From positions 1 to 38,505 of the forward strand of contig JAFDIV010000030.1 in NCBI GenBank assembly GCA_019307815.1: a stretch of DNA of 38,505 bases. The letters are read 5' to 3'. A program made the translations under genes and the position numbers. The stretch is from Deltaproteobacteria bacterium. Its GTDB lineage: Bacteria; Desulfobacterota; DSM-4660; Desulfatiglandales; Desulfatiglandaceae. Below, one piece after another: positions 9,570 to 17,305 of this stretch. The notes below the pieces were generated by a model that saw only the letters and a program-made list of their open reading frames with translations, was not told the DNA's origin and ran no database searches. The first letter of the stretch is position 1, and each line of letters opens with the position of its first letter.

Positions 9570-10985
9570 CTAATGCCTTCGCGCATTGCGGACAAAGGTC
9601 CAGGCAAGTCCCAGTGCACGCACCCCCATCTCTGGGGTTGGAAAAACAGGAAAACCCATTTCCTCCAACCTCTTTTTCAAGGAATGAATAGCAGGGACAC
9701 TAGGTCCATATACCCAAGTGACAATCGGTTTTTTAATTTCCCTCCCGATTTTATCGTAACCCTTTAAGTAGATGGGTTCTGAAACACGAGTTGGATCTGC
9801 CCAAAGCACGTTCAAAAGGCTATCAACGTTCTCATCATCCAAGACCTTCTTCAACAACACAGGGTAAATCTCGGAAAAATTCTTTACCGCCGCGGCCATG
9901 GGACCTATATCTACGGGCATTCTTCCCAGCATGGGAAAAATTTGTTCAAGAAACCCCTGTGTGACAGGGCTAAGCCCTGGGACAGTAAGTCCATATTTTG
10001 CTCCTTCATCAGTAGCCAAAACCCCTACTCCACCTGTATATGTGATAATGGCCATGCGGTTGCCTTTTGGCAAGGGCATGGCAGCAAAGACCTTTGGCAT
10101 CTCAAATAGCTCACTGAATGTGTTAAGTCTGAGAATACCACACTGCAGGCAAACCGCATTAAATATCTTATCATCAATGGCCATAGACCCGGTGTGAGAT
10201 GAAGCCGCTGCCGCACCTGATGGGGTCTTTCCAGATTTCAGTACCAATACCGGTTTTCTTGTAGCGACCTCGCTAGCTATCTTCATAAAACGTCGGCCGT
10301 CTTTAATGCTTTCAAGGTACATGCTAATGACACGAGTCTCATTATCTTCCTTTAGAAACTCAAGAAGATCACACTCGTCCAGATCACTCTTGTTTCCAAA
10401 ATCACATATTTTACTTATCCCATAAGGCATTTCAGGATAAGGAAAGGCCTGGGGATTGGTCATACCTGTCTGGGAACATATTGCCACTGGTCCTCGTTTC
10501 AATTTGTAATATCCCGCATCATAAGGACAAGGATTAAACCCACTCCAAGCATTCAATACGCCAGCAGTATTTGGCCCAATAATTCGTACCCCCAGTTCTC
10601 TTGCGGTTTTTACCATTTCCCGTTGGAGCTTTGCACCCTCTTGGTTGCGCTCAGCAAACCCGTCTGCAACCACTATAACAGCTCTTATCCCCTGGGAAGC
10701 GCACTGCCTGATGACCCGTATGACGTTTTTTGCATTAATAATGAGAATGGCAAGCTCAACCGGATCCGGAATTTCCTCGAGCGAGCCATAAACACGAAGA
10801 TTCAAGACGCTTTTATAGCCTGGATTGACAGGAAAGATCTTACCAGCGTAACCTGATTTCAATAGGCTCTTGACCACCACATAACCGCCAAAGATGCTTT
10901 CCCGGAACGAGCCTATGACTGCCACTGCAGAAGGCTCGAAAAACGACGAAAAAATCTTTCGTGTTTCCAGACTATTGTTTTTCAT
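9570..10985 (-). CDS. NDP-forming acyl-CoA synthetase, alpha-subunit type
   Basis: About 471 residues with an N-terminal CoA-binding Rossmann domain (AVAVIGSF near 20, GPNTAGVLN near 150). Succinyl-CoA-synthetase-like ligase domains follow, including the phospho-histidine motif SHTGSMA (near 262). This matches the alpha subunit of ADP-forming acetyl/acyl-CoA synthetase, which converts acyl-CoA, ADP and phosphate to acid, CoA and ATP, or the reverse. The ATP-grasp beta domain is absent from this protein and no separate beta gene is in the window, so activity needs a partner encoded elsewhere. The start is uncertain. The frame opens with TTG at 10989-10991, about 10 nt after GAAGGG; an ATG two codons later (10983-10985) is taken here. 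A role in activating or releasing acyl groups of the adjacent beta-oxidation genes is inference. Confidence 0.85.
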   Translation of the reverse strand: MKNNSLETRKIFSSFFEPSAVAVIGSFRESIFGGYVVVKSLLKSGYAGKIFPVNPGYKSVLNLRVYGSLEEIPDPVELAILIINAKNVIRVIRQCASQGIRAVIVVADGFAERNQEGAKLQREMVKTARELGVRIIGPNTAGVLNAWSGFNPCPYDAGYYKLKRGPVAICSQTGMTNPQAFPYPEMPYGISKICDFGNKSDLDECDLLEFLKEDNETRVISMYLESIKDGRRFMKIASEVATRKPVLVLKSGKTPSGAAAASSHTGSMAIDDKIFNAVCLQCGILRLNTFSELFEMPKVFAAMPLPKGNRMAIITYTGGVGVLATDEGAKYGLTVPGLSPVTQGFLEQIFPMLGRMPVDIGPMAAAVKNFSEIYPVLLKKVLDDENVDSLLNVLWADPTRVSEPIYLKGYDKIGREIKKPIVTWVYGPSVPAIHSLKKRLEEMGFPVFPTPEMGVRALGLAWTFVRNARRH

Positions 10986-11114
10986 CGACAATCTCTGACA
11001 TCCCTTCAGGTCTTCCCGGCAAATGTCAAAACATAACCATAGCTTTCACCAAAGGACAATCTCTACACCTCAGTGTTCATGCATGAGATGTGCTTAGCTT
11101 TCTGAGTTGCAAAA

Positions 11115-12314
11115 TCACTTCCTAAAAATTCCATCCTCATAGATCACCATACTGCTCCCGTCTGCAAGATAAGCAGTTACCCTCTTCCTTTCCGTATTGA
11201 CCAGATCCCAATGAAGGGCCGAGTCATTAAACCCCAATTTCTCTTTCCTTTGCTTTGTAAGCCTTACCGGGTTCCCGTCGTAGGTATCGGTGTAAGAGGC
11301 CCCTAGGGCCAAATGACAGTTCCCGTATCTGCCGCCATAGTTTTCATCATACAGGGTATTGGCCATGAATCGGTCAATGCGTGAAAAACGCCGATCCGTT
11401 AAGGAAAACTCCCCCACTCTTCTTGCCCCCTTATCCATGGCGAGCTGTTTTTTCAGGAATTCCTCTCCCTTCCGCGCCTCTACCTTGACAACACGGCCCT
11501 TGCGAAACGTCAGCCGCACACCTTCCACCAGGTTACCACTTCTATACGAGGGCTGATCAGCATAGTATACACCCTCTGTGCCTCGCCAATCAGGGGACAT
11601 AAAAAGCTCAAAGCTGGGGATATTATGTCCAGAAATTCCGATCCATTTGCGCCGTGCCCCTTGTTCCACCTTGAGGTCCATGTTGTCCGACTCGATGTGG
11701 AGGGATTTGATCTGTAGATCATTGAGCCATTTCTTAATGGTAATGGCCCTCTGGTATACTTCTTTCCATTGGGAAACCGGATCCTTTTTGTCAAGGTAAC
11801 ATGCACGGATGACCTGCTCAGCATATTCCCTGACATCAAGATGCGCCTGTCTTGCCAGTTCCTCGGTGGGAAAGGCGCATAATGTCCAGCCGAATAGCCC
11901 CTTTTCCTCTCTTTTTTGAAGGATATCACGCAACGGTTTCCGGGCCACCAAGGCCTTTCCAATCTTTCTCGGGTCCACATCCTTCAAATGGGTTAAGGAC
12001 TCGGGTGCAAGGAGGTATATGCTTCCATTCAGGCTCCTGCATAGCTCCTTTTCCCCGGGCGGTTGAAACACGAGCTGGCGTGCATTGGATTTTGAATAGA
12101 AGTTATGCTCCATGACAGGGGTCATGGTCTGCCTTATGACTGGATTAAGACCCATATCCAGGAGTTTCCCCTGTAGGATTTCTGCTAGTCTGATGGCCGG
12201 CAAATCATATCGGACAATAACCACTTCACCCTTTTTGAACGATATCCCCCTGGCCGTGGTAAGCCCCCATAGCAACACATCTGCGTACTTTTCCAGCTTT
12301 CCCTTTGTGAGCAT
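11115..12314 (-). CDS. M29-family metalloaminopeptidase
   Basis: A 399-residue protein of peptidase family M29 (aminopeptidase T/AmpS/PepS). These are cytoplasmic dinuclear metal enzymes that remove N-terminal amino acids. Candidate ligand motifs are in the expected order: PSFELFMSP (Glu), VGEFSL (Glu), NTLYDEN, CHLALG (His) and ALHWDLV (His-x-Asp). The length is close to the usual 400-410 residues and no key residue seems lost. The ATG is preceded by GGAGGGAAGAG, a good ribosome binding site. It lies 37 bp after the PUA-domain gene and 129 bp before the CoA-ligase gene. A weak TTGTCC/TATGTT promoter-like pair in the latter gap might start a separate transcript downstream. Confidence 0.88.
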   Translation of the reverse strand: MLTKGKLEKYADVLLWGLTTARGISFKKGEVVIVRYDLPAIRLAEILQGKLLDMGLNPVIRQTMTPVMEHNFYSKSNARQLVFQPPGEKELCRSLNGSIYLLAPESLTHLKDVDPRKIGKALVARKPLRDILQKREEKGLFGWTLCAFPTEELARQAHLDVREYAEQVIRACYLDKKDPVSQWKEVYQRAITIKKWLNDLQIKSLHIESDNMDLKVEQGARRKWIGISGHNIPSFELFMSPDWRGTEGVYYADQPSYRSGNLVEGVRLTFRKGRVVKVEARKGEEFLKKQLAMDKGARRVGEFSLTDRRFSRIDRFMANTLYDENYGGRYGNCHLALGASYTDTYDGNPVRLTKQRKEKLGFNDSALHWDLVNTERKRVTAYLADGSSMVIYEDGIFRK

Positions 12315-12351
12315 CTCTTCCCTCCTGCAAGTGTAATGGTCAAACCCGAGA

Positions 12352-12882
12352 TCACGTCATAAACATCTCTTTACGGAGCTCTTTTTTGGGGATTTGGGAC
12401 CTCAAACGGCCCTTGGCCCAGAACCCCACTCCCACAATCGGCCCTTCCTGTAAAGAAAGAATCACATATCCATCCTCCAGGGGTAGATCTATGGTCAGTT
12501 TCTCACCACTGGCGAGCCTGCCCAACTGCGCCCAGTTGACCCGGACAATCCCCCTTGTGGCCAAATGACCAAAACACTGGACCATCCGCGTAGTGGGCTT
12601 GATGAATCTGCCTACTTTATGAAAGGCCCTTATTCCCACCGCTTCCACCTTTAGTTTTGCTGCCTCTGGGATATGTGGTGATTTTCTCAAAAGCCACCAG
12701 CTCTTGTTCCTTTTGAACAGCACATGGTCATCAAAACACCTCCGGGAGAGCCCGAAGCGTTGTTCCATATATGAAAAGATGGCCTCTTCATCATTCCGGC
12801 TTGCCAATCCTGGCCATGAAGAATCCCACTGAATTGACTCTATGGGGATAAAACCGGGCTGTTTTCCTGACCCGTTGGTCAT
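12352..12882 (-). CDS. RsmF-type C-terminal PUA-like domain protein, possibly split from the methyltransferase
   Basis: A frame of 176 codons whose conserved part begins around residue 30 (NDEEAIFSYMEQRFGLS) and resembles the C-terminal RNA-binding PUA-like half of RsmF-family RNA methyltransferases. The PUA-type core includes ATRGIVRVN and a hydrophobic strand segment ending in GVGFWAKGRL. The first 30 codons overlap the 3' end of the upstream methyltransferase gene in another frame and look like an antiframe shadow. The natural continuation of the methyltransferase is therefore this frame shifted by one base at about 12791-12800. If translated separately, a later start such as the ATG near 12771 is possible. 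It is either a genuine split subunit or the 3' half of a frameshifted fusion gene. Confidence 0.65.
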   Translation of the reverse strand: MTNGSGKQPGFIPIESIQWDSSWPGLASRNDEEAIFSYMEQRFGLSRRCFDDHVLFKRNKSWWLLRKSPHIPEAAKLKVEAVGIRAFHKVGRFIKPTTRMVQCFGHLATRGIVRVNWAQLGRLASGEKLTIDLPLEDGYVILSLQEGPIVGVGFWAKGRLRSQIPKKELRKEMFMT

Positions 12883-13696
12883 AGCGCTTTCCTTTCCACT
12901 CCTCTATTCCTGGCTCAAAAATCATATCCGTGCTGATGGGCAGCACCTGTGCGTCAGACCTTTCAAGAAGATAGGAGATCACCTCTTCATTTTCCTCGGG
13001 ATTGTATGCGCATGTGGAATAAAGCATCTGCCCTCCTTTTTTCAGAAGCTCATATGCCCTTACGATAATCTTCTTCTGAAGTTCAGGGAGTCGGGCCTTT
13101 TCCGGCGTCTCACGGTAGACCGATCGAGCATCTGTCTTTCGGAAGGTTCCCTCACCAGAGCATGGCACATCAGCCATTACATAGTCGAACCGGGTCCTCA
13201 AAGGAAATTGCTGTGCCTGGTATGCAGTTATTACGCTGTTTGAGACCCCAAGCCTCCATAAGGTATGGCCCAAGGGCACATGTCTGTTGGGATAGAGTTC
13301 GTTAGCCACAATAAGCCCGGTGTTTTCCATGAGCTGGGCCATATGCGAGGTCTTGCCACCAGGGGCGGCACACATATCCAGTATGTAAGAATCCTTTTGG
13401 GGCCCGAGGATGAGTGAGGCAAGACAGGAGGTGAGTGCCTGGGGGTGAATGTATCCCAAAAAATACTCCAATAGGTTACCGGGTAACGACAGATCAGGTG
13501 CAAGTATTAGTGTGGGATCGCTCGGTAGCACTCTCTTCAACCGAATGCCCTTGGCCTCCATTGCAGCAATGGCCGTTTGCACATCCACCTTTAGGCTGTT
13601 TATCCGCAAATGGGTGGGGATAGGACCATGGAGGCTTTCTTGGAAATCCGAAAAATCAGTAATAAATTCTTGGTACGATTCAAACACCAGCTCCAT
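12791..13696 (-). CDS. RsmB/RsmF-type RNA cytosine-C5 methyltransferase, catalytic part
   Basis: About 301 residues with all NOL1/NOP2/Sun hallmarks. An N-terminal RINSLK segment is followed by the SAM-binding motif DMCAAPGGKTS (near 110). Motif IV is MADVPCSGEGTFRKTD with one catalytic Cys near 179, and motif VI is STCAYNPEENE with the second Cys near 229. The core ends normally with GFFMARI. Family members methylate C5 of cytosine in 16S rRNA using S-adenosylmethionine. Most RsmF-like proteins continue into a PUA-like domain; here the frame stops at GKPE and that domain follows in another frame. A TTG two codons upstream (13700-13702) is an alternative start. It lies 30 bp after the acyl-CoA dehydrogenase gene. 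Confidence 0.88.
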   Translation of the reverse strand: MELVFESYQEFITDFSDFQESLHGPIPTHLRINSLKVDVQTAIAAMEAKGIRLKRVLPSDPTLILAPDLSLPGNLLEYFLGYIHPQALTSCLASLILGPQKDSYILDMCAAPGGKTSHMAQLMENTGLIVANELYPNRHVPLGHTLWRLGVSNSVITAYQAQQFPLRTRFDYVMADVPCSGEGTFRKTDARSVYRETPEKARLPELQKKIIVRAYELLKKGGQMLYSTCAYNPEENEEVISYLLERSDAQVLPISTDMIFEPGIEEWKGKRYDQRVRKTARFYPHRVNSVGFFMARIGKPE

Positions 13697-13726
13697 GGAC
13701 AAAACATCCGCGGCTCTTTACCCTGC

Positions 13727-14869
13727 TTACTTGCCAATCAAGTGCCTTGCAATAACTCGTCTCTGGATCTCAGAAGTACCCTCATAGATAGTCAAGACCC
13801 TTGCATCCCGATAATACCTTTCCACTGGAAACTCTTTAGTATATCCATATCCGCCATGAATCTGGAGGGCCTGGTAGGCAACCCGGTTGGCCATCTCTGA
13901 GGCAAAGACCTTTGCCATGGAGGCTGCTGCTGTGAAGTTTTCCCCCCGGTCTCGCATAGCTGCGGCATTAAAAGTAAGGAGTCTAGCCGCCTCAATCTGT
14001 GTAGCCATATCCGCGATCATCCAGCGGATTCCCTGAAATTGGGAAATGGGTTTGTTAAATTGGACCCGCTCCTTTGCATATGCTATGGCTGCATCCAGAC
14101 AGGCCTGGGCCAATCCCACGGATTGTGAAGCAATCCCAATCCTGCCCCCGTCCAGCGAGGCCATGGCAATTAAGAAACCATCGCCCTCGTTGCCCAGGAG
14201 ATTCTGGGCAGGTACTCGGCAGTCCTCAAAGATTAGCTCCGTGGTGTCTGAAGAGCGAAGCCCCATTTTTTCTTCCTCTTTACCCACATGAAAACCTGGG
14301 GTCCCCTTTTCCACCACAAAGGCGCTGATGCCTCGGTGCCGTTTTTCCTTGTCCGTATAAGCCGTCACTACCGTGAGGTGAGAATTTTTACCACTGGTGA
14401 TGAACATCTTGGTTCCATTAATAATATATGAATCCCCATCGCGCACGGCCCTTGTCTTTTGGCTAGCAGGATCTGACCCAGCACTGGGCTCTGTGAGGGC
14501 GAAGCAGCCCAGCTTTTCCCCTGCTGCAAGGGGCTTTAGGTAGGTTTCCTTCAGATAGTCGGACCCAAAAAGGTAAATGGGGCCACATGCCACAGAGTTG
14601 TGCACTGACATGATCACGGCGGTGGAGGCATCTGCATATGCAATTTCCTGGAGAGCCACTGAATAACTTACCGTATCCACGCCAGCACCATTGTACTCTG
14701 GGGGCACATTCATACCCATGAGGCCCAGCTCCCCCATCTTCTTAATGATTTCCTGGGGAAACTCACAGGTTCTATCCCTTTCCGCAGCACTCGGCATGAC
14801 CTCTGATCGTGCAAAGTCCCGAACCATTGCTTGGATCATCTTCTGCTCTTCTGTCAAGTGCCATGCCAT
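13727..14869 (-). CDS. Acyl-CoA dehydrogenase (second copy)
   Basis: A 380-residue FAD-dependent acyl-CoA dehydrogenase that forms trans-2-enoyl-CoA and passes electrons to electron-transfer flavoprotein. The flavin/substrate motif CFALTEPSAGSDPASQ and the C-terminal signature IYEGTSEIQRR are present. Glu363 in YEGT sits at the catalytic-base position of short-chain and related enzymes. The start is the ATG at 14867-14869, 5 nt after GGGGGGAG; the frame is open 26 codons further upstream, but that extension lacks family similarity. It resembles the enzyme at 19027-20175 but is clearly diverged, so two different acyl-CoA substrates (for example straight and branched) are likely. It lies directly downstream of the XRE-cupin regulator. 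The exact chain specificity cannot be read. Confidence 0.92.
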   Translation of the reverse strand: MAWHLTEEQKMIQAMVRDFARSEVMPSAAERDRTCEFPQEIIKKMGELGLMGMNVPPEYNGAGVDTVSYSVALQEIAYADASTAVIMSVHNSVACGPIYLFGSDYLKETYLKPLAAGEKLGCFALTEPSAGSDPASQKTRAVRDGDSYIINGTKMFITSGKNSHLTVVTAYTDKEKRHRGISAFVVEKGTPGFHVGKEEEKMGLRSSDTTELIFEDCRVPAQNLLGNEGDGFLIAMASLDGGRIGIASQSVGLAQACLDAAIAYAKERVQFNKPISQFQGIRWMIADMATQIEAARLLTFNAAAMRDRGENFTAAASMAKVFASEMANRVAYQALQIHGGYGYTKEFPVERYYRDARVLTIYEGTSEIQRRVIARHLIGK

Positions 14870-14983
14870 TTTGTCTCCCCCCCAACTGAACTCACTCATA
14901 ATACCCCGTACCGGGGAAATGGGCTCCATCTTCTGGGTGAATTGCACTCCTTATTTGTTGGACTATGGCAAACCAATTCCTAA

Positions 14984-15532
14984 TCAAGGCGTGTAAAGTA
15001 CCACCAAAAGCTCTGCCTTTTTGCTGCTCAGATTCCTCAGCTTGTGGACAATGGAAGAGTTAAAGTGTATGCATTGACCCTCATCCAGAACATTCTTATT
15101 ATCTCCGACCATCACCTCAATCTTCCCTTTCAATACATAAATGAATTCCTCTCCCAAGTGCTGATAACTTACTCCCTTGTGATGGGATTTGGGGTCAATA
15201 AAAACCTTAAAGGCCTTGAGGTGCTTGTGCCGCGCCTCTGGGGTAAGTGTTTCATAGGTATATGCCTCTGTCCTTTTTTGGTAGTCCTCGTCGATTTTTT
15301 TGCCCGCCTTTGCGCGTTCCTCCTGAAGGAGGATACTGGAATCCACCTCCAGCGCCCGTGAAAGCTGTAGGATAACCGATACGGGCGGCACCACTTCACC
15401 CTTTTCCACTTGAGAAATGTATTGGGTGCTGAGGCCTGTTTCATTGGCTAGGTGTTTTAATGTAAGCCTTTTCTCCCGCCTCAATTTGAGGAGCCTTTTC
15501 CCAATGGGTTGGGGTTTTTTCTTTGATACCAT
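14984..15532 (-). CDS. XRE-cupin transcriptional regulator
   Basis: A 182-residue two-domain regulator. The N-terminal XRE/Cro helix-turn-helix lies at about 12-66 (GLSTQYISQVEKGEV is the recognition region). The C-terminal cupin barrel lies at about 108-180 (HLGEEFIYVLKGKIEVMVGD, then HFNSSIVHKLRN) and is expected to bind a small ligand. A central charged linker separates them. Such proteins usually control neighbouring metabolic genes. Here it sits inside an acyl-CoA oxidation operon, between the mutase/MeaB cluster and an acyl-CoA dehydrogenase, so a role as the local regulator is a reasonable inference. The ATG at 15530-15532 follows GGAGGGACT. A natural place for its operator is the inverted repeat at 23626-23658, but this is untested. 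Confidence 0.88.
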   Translation of the reverse strand: MVSKKKPQPIGKRLLKLRREKRLTLKHLANETGLSTQYISQVEKGEVVPPVSVILQLSRALEVDSSILLQEERAKAGKKIDEDYQKRTEAYTYETLTPEARHKHLKAFKVFIDPKSHHKGVSYQHLGEEFIYVLKGKIEVMVGDNKNVLDEGQCIHFNSSIVHKLRNLSSKKAELLVVLYTP

Positions 15533-15608
15533 AGTCCCTCCATAGTTTGAGTATTACTTTTATCCCCTCCCAGGCACACAAAGGAAAACAAGGGTCCCTA
15601 TAAAAACA

Positions 15609-15827
15609 TCATTTTTGTTTTGCGGACTTGTATCTTGCTACCATTCGTATTATGAACCCCAACAGCAGGGTGGCACTGATGAGAATTATTAGGCTCGATG
15701 CAAAAAAGGTCAGAACAAACCAGTAAGGGTTATCCAATCCATATGCAGCTATAAGTAGATGCACACCAAAAATCAGGAAAAACACGCACGCGAGCGAGAA
15801 CAGACCTTCTTGTACCCAGGCAATCAT
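15609..15827 (-). CDS. Small two-helix membrane protein next to meaB
   Basis: A 72-residue hypothetical protein with two hydrophobic segments (about 8-30 and 35-62) and a basic C-terminal tail (RMVARYKSAKQK). This suggests an integral membrane protein with the tail in the cytoplasm. I recognise no family. It starts 8 bp after meaB and its weak ribosome site (GGAAT) lies within the end of meaB, so translational coupling is likely. The 76-bp gap before the regulator gene holds nothing I can name. A real gene is favoured by clean spacing and sensible topology, but size leaves some doubt. Confidence 0.65.
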   Translation of the reverse strand: MIAWVQEGLFSLACVFFLIFGVHLLIAAYGLDNPYWFVLTFFASSLIILISATLLLGFIIRMVARYKSAKQK

Positions 15828-15835
15828 AGACTTGA

Positions 15836-16804
15836 CTATTCCAGAAAGGGTTTGATTTTAGGGAGCACTAGGTTGTCGCACGCAGAATAGGGATCAATTT
15901 TCCCTTCTACAACCTCATCCACTGCCCTGTCGAACTCGCCGGTTTCAGTCAGCTTAGTCAATACCTCCTCTATGAGCCTGTTTTTGACCATATCATAGAG
16001 TTCTTCCCGAACCTTCTCTTTTCTCCTCCGGGGCACAAGTGTTCCACAGGCCTGTTCAAGGTACTTCCGGTGCTTTTCAATCTCATCCAAGAGTTCCACT
16101 ACACCCTTATCAAAGACAGCCTCTGTCTTCAAGATGGGAGGTCTCCACTTCCCGCCCTCATATTTCTTTTGGTCCATGTCCAGCATCAAGCGCAGGTCAG
16201 CCAGGGTCTTATCCGCTCCTTCCCGCTCGGCCTTATTAATCACAAAAATGTCTCCTGCCTCCAGGATGCCTGCCTTTATGGCCTGGATATCATCTCCCAT
16301 ACCAGGTATAACAACAATTACAGTGGTATGGGCACTCTTTACCACATCCACTTCATCCTGGCCCACCCCTACGGTCTCTACTAGGATGTAATCCTTACCC
16401 ATGGCGTCCAATACATCTATTGCACTTCGGGTGGACTGGGTAAGACCGCCGAAATGTCCCCGTGTGGCCATAGATCGAATGAAGACCCCGCTGTCCATAC
16501 TATGGCGTTGCATCCTGACCCTATCGCCCAGAATCGCTCCTCCACTAAAGGGGCTTGTGGGATCCACCGCCAGCACGCCCACGGTCTTTCCCTCTTTCCT
16601 TAGGTGGGCAACCATCTGATCCACCAACGTGCTTTTTCCCACGCCTGGAGCGCCTGTTATTCCGACTACATAAGCATGTCCCGTATGGGGATAAAGCCTT
16701 TTCAATACCTCTCTTACTTCAGGCATCCCGTCGTCAATATCCCGGATCAGCCGGGCAACCGCCCTCACATCACCTGCCACGACCCTTTCAGCAATATCGT
16801 CCAT
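15836..16804 (-). CDS. meaB: MeaB/ArgK-family GTPase, mutase chaperone
   Basis: A 322-residue G3E GTPase. The P-loop GITGAPGVGKS lies at 48-58, the region around ETVGVGQDEVDV carries the switch/Walker B function, and NKAEREGAD replaces the NKxD base-recognition motif as usual in this family. MeaB proteins gate cobalamin loading and protect or repair B12-dependent acyl-CoA mutases using GTP. Its ATG overlaps the stop of the B12-subunit gene by one base (TAATG at 16802-16806), showing translational coupling with that subunit. The family partner is methylmalonyl- or isobutyryl-CoA mutase; here the partner is the neighbouring mutase with isobutyryl-type residues. Confidence 0.95.
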   Translation of the reverse strand: MDDIAERVVAGDVRAVARLIRDIDDGMPEVREVLKRLYPHTGHAYVVGITGAPGVGKSTLVDQMVAHLRKEGKTVGVLAVDPTSPFSGGAILGDRVRMQRHSMDSGVFIRSMATRGHFGGLTQSTRSAIDVLDAMGKDYILVETVGVGQDEVDVVKSAHTTVIVVIPGMGDDIQAIKAGILEAGDIFVINKAEREGADKTLADLRLMLDMDQKKYEGGKWRPPILKTEAVFDKGVVELLDEIEKHRKYLEQACGTLVPRRRKEKVREELYDMVKNRLIEEVLTKLTETGEFDRAVDEVVEGKIDPYSACDNLVLPKIKPFLE

Positions 16805-17214
16805 TATCTTTCTCTTGGTTTCACGTTCTCTTTCACCCAGTCAACGATTTCCTCAAGTGAGGAACCGGGTGTGAAGACCTCCTTGATACCCGCCTCCTTT
16901 AGCTTGGGGATATCCTCGTCTGGGATTATTCCTCCCCCGCACACGACAATATCATCCGCCCCTTTTTCCCGTAACAATTCCACCACCCTGGGAAACAGGT
17001 ATCGATGAGCGCCTGCCAAACTAGAAAGCCCAATCATATCCACATCTTCCTGTATTGCGGCTTCCACAATTTCCTCAGGCGTTTGATGTAGCCCCGTATA
17101 AACCACTTCAAAGCCTGCGTCCCGGTATGCCCTTGCAATGATCCTTGCGCCCCTGTCGTGGCCATCCAAACCAGGTTTTGCCACCATCACGCGAATCTTT
17201 CTCTCTCTTGCCAT
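16804..17214 (-). CDS. B12-binding small subunit of acyl-CoA mutase
   Basis: A 136-residue cobalamin-binding protein. The B12 signature is intact: K13-P-G-L-D17-G-H19-x-x-G, where His19 replaces the lower axial base of cobalamin. SSLAGAH and CGGGIIP follow and hold the nucleotide tail. The start is the ATG at 17212-17214, 7 nt after GGGAGAG; the frame extends 19 codons further upstream without family similarity. The length equals that of Streptomyces IcmB (136 residues) and resembles other free-standing B12 subunits, so it should pair with the large subunit encoded at 17306-18991. It lies 91 bp after that gene and overlaps meaB by one base. Confidence 0.93.
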   Translation of the reverse strand: MARERKIRVMVAKPGLDGHDRGARIIARAYRDAGFEVVYTGLHQTPEEIVEAAIQEDVDMIGLSSLAGAHRYLFPRVVELLREKGADDIVVCGGGIIPDEDIPKLKEAGIKEVFTPGSSLEEIVDWVKENVKPRER

Positions 17215-17305
17215 GGTTGTACTCTCCCAATAGCTTATTCCTTCAACCCATGCGCACTCACTGGAGGCCAATCAGTTTTTGATTCCAAATCACGGCAAAC
17301 TACTA

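Noticed and set aside
11078..11087. Palindrome TCATGCATGA in the gap between the aminopeptidase and CoA-ligase genes
   Set aside because: Ten bases of perfect symmetry without spacing or promoter context are expected by chance in a window of this size.
17215..17305. Possible cobalamin riboswitch near the B12-mutase genes
   Set aside because: The gap is 91 bp, lies inside the operon and shows no B12-box-like sequence. Nothing riboswitch-like was seen upstream of the operon either.
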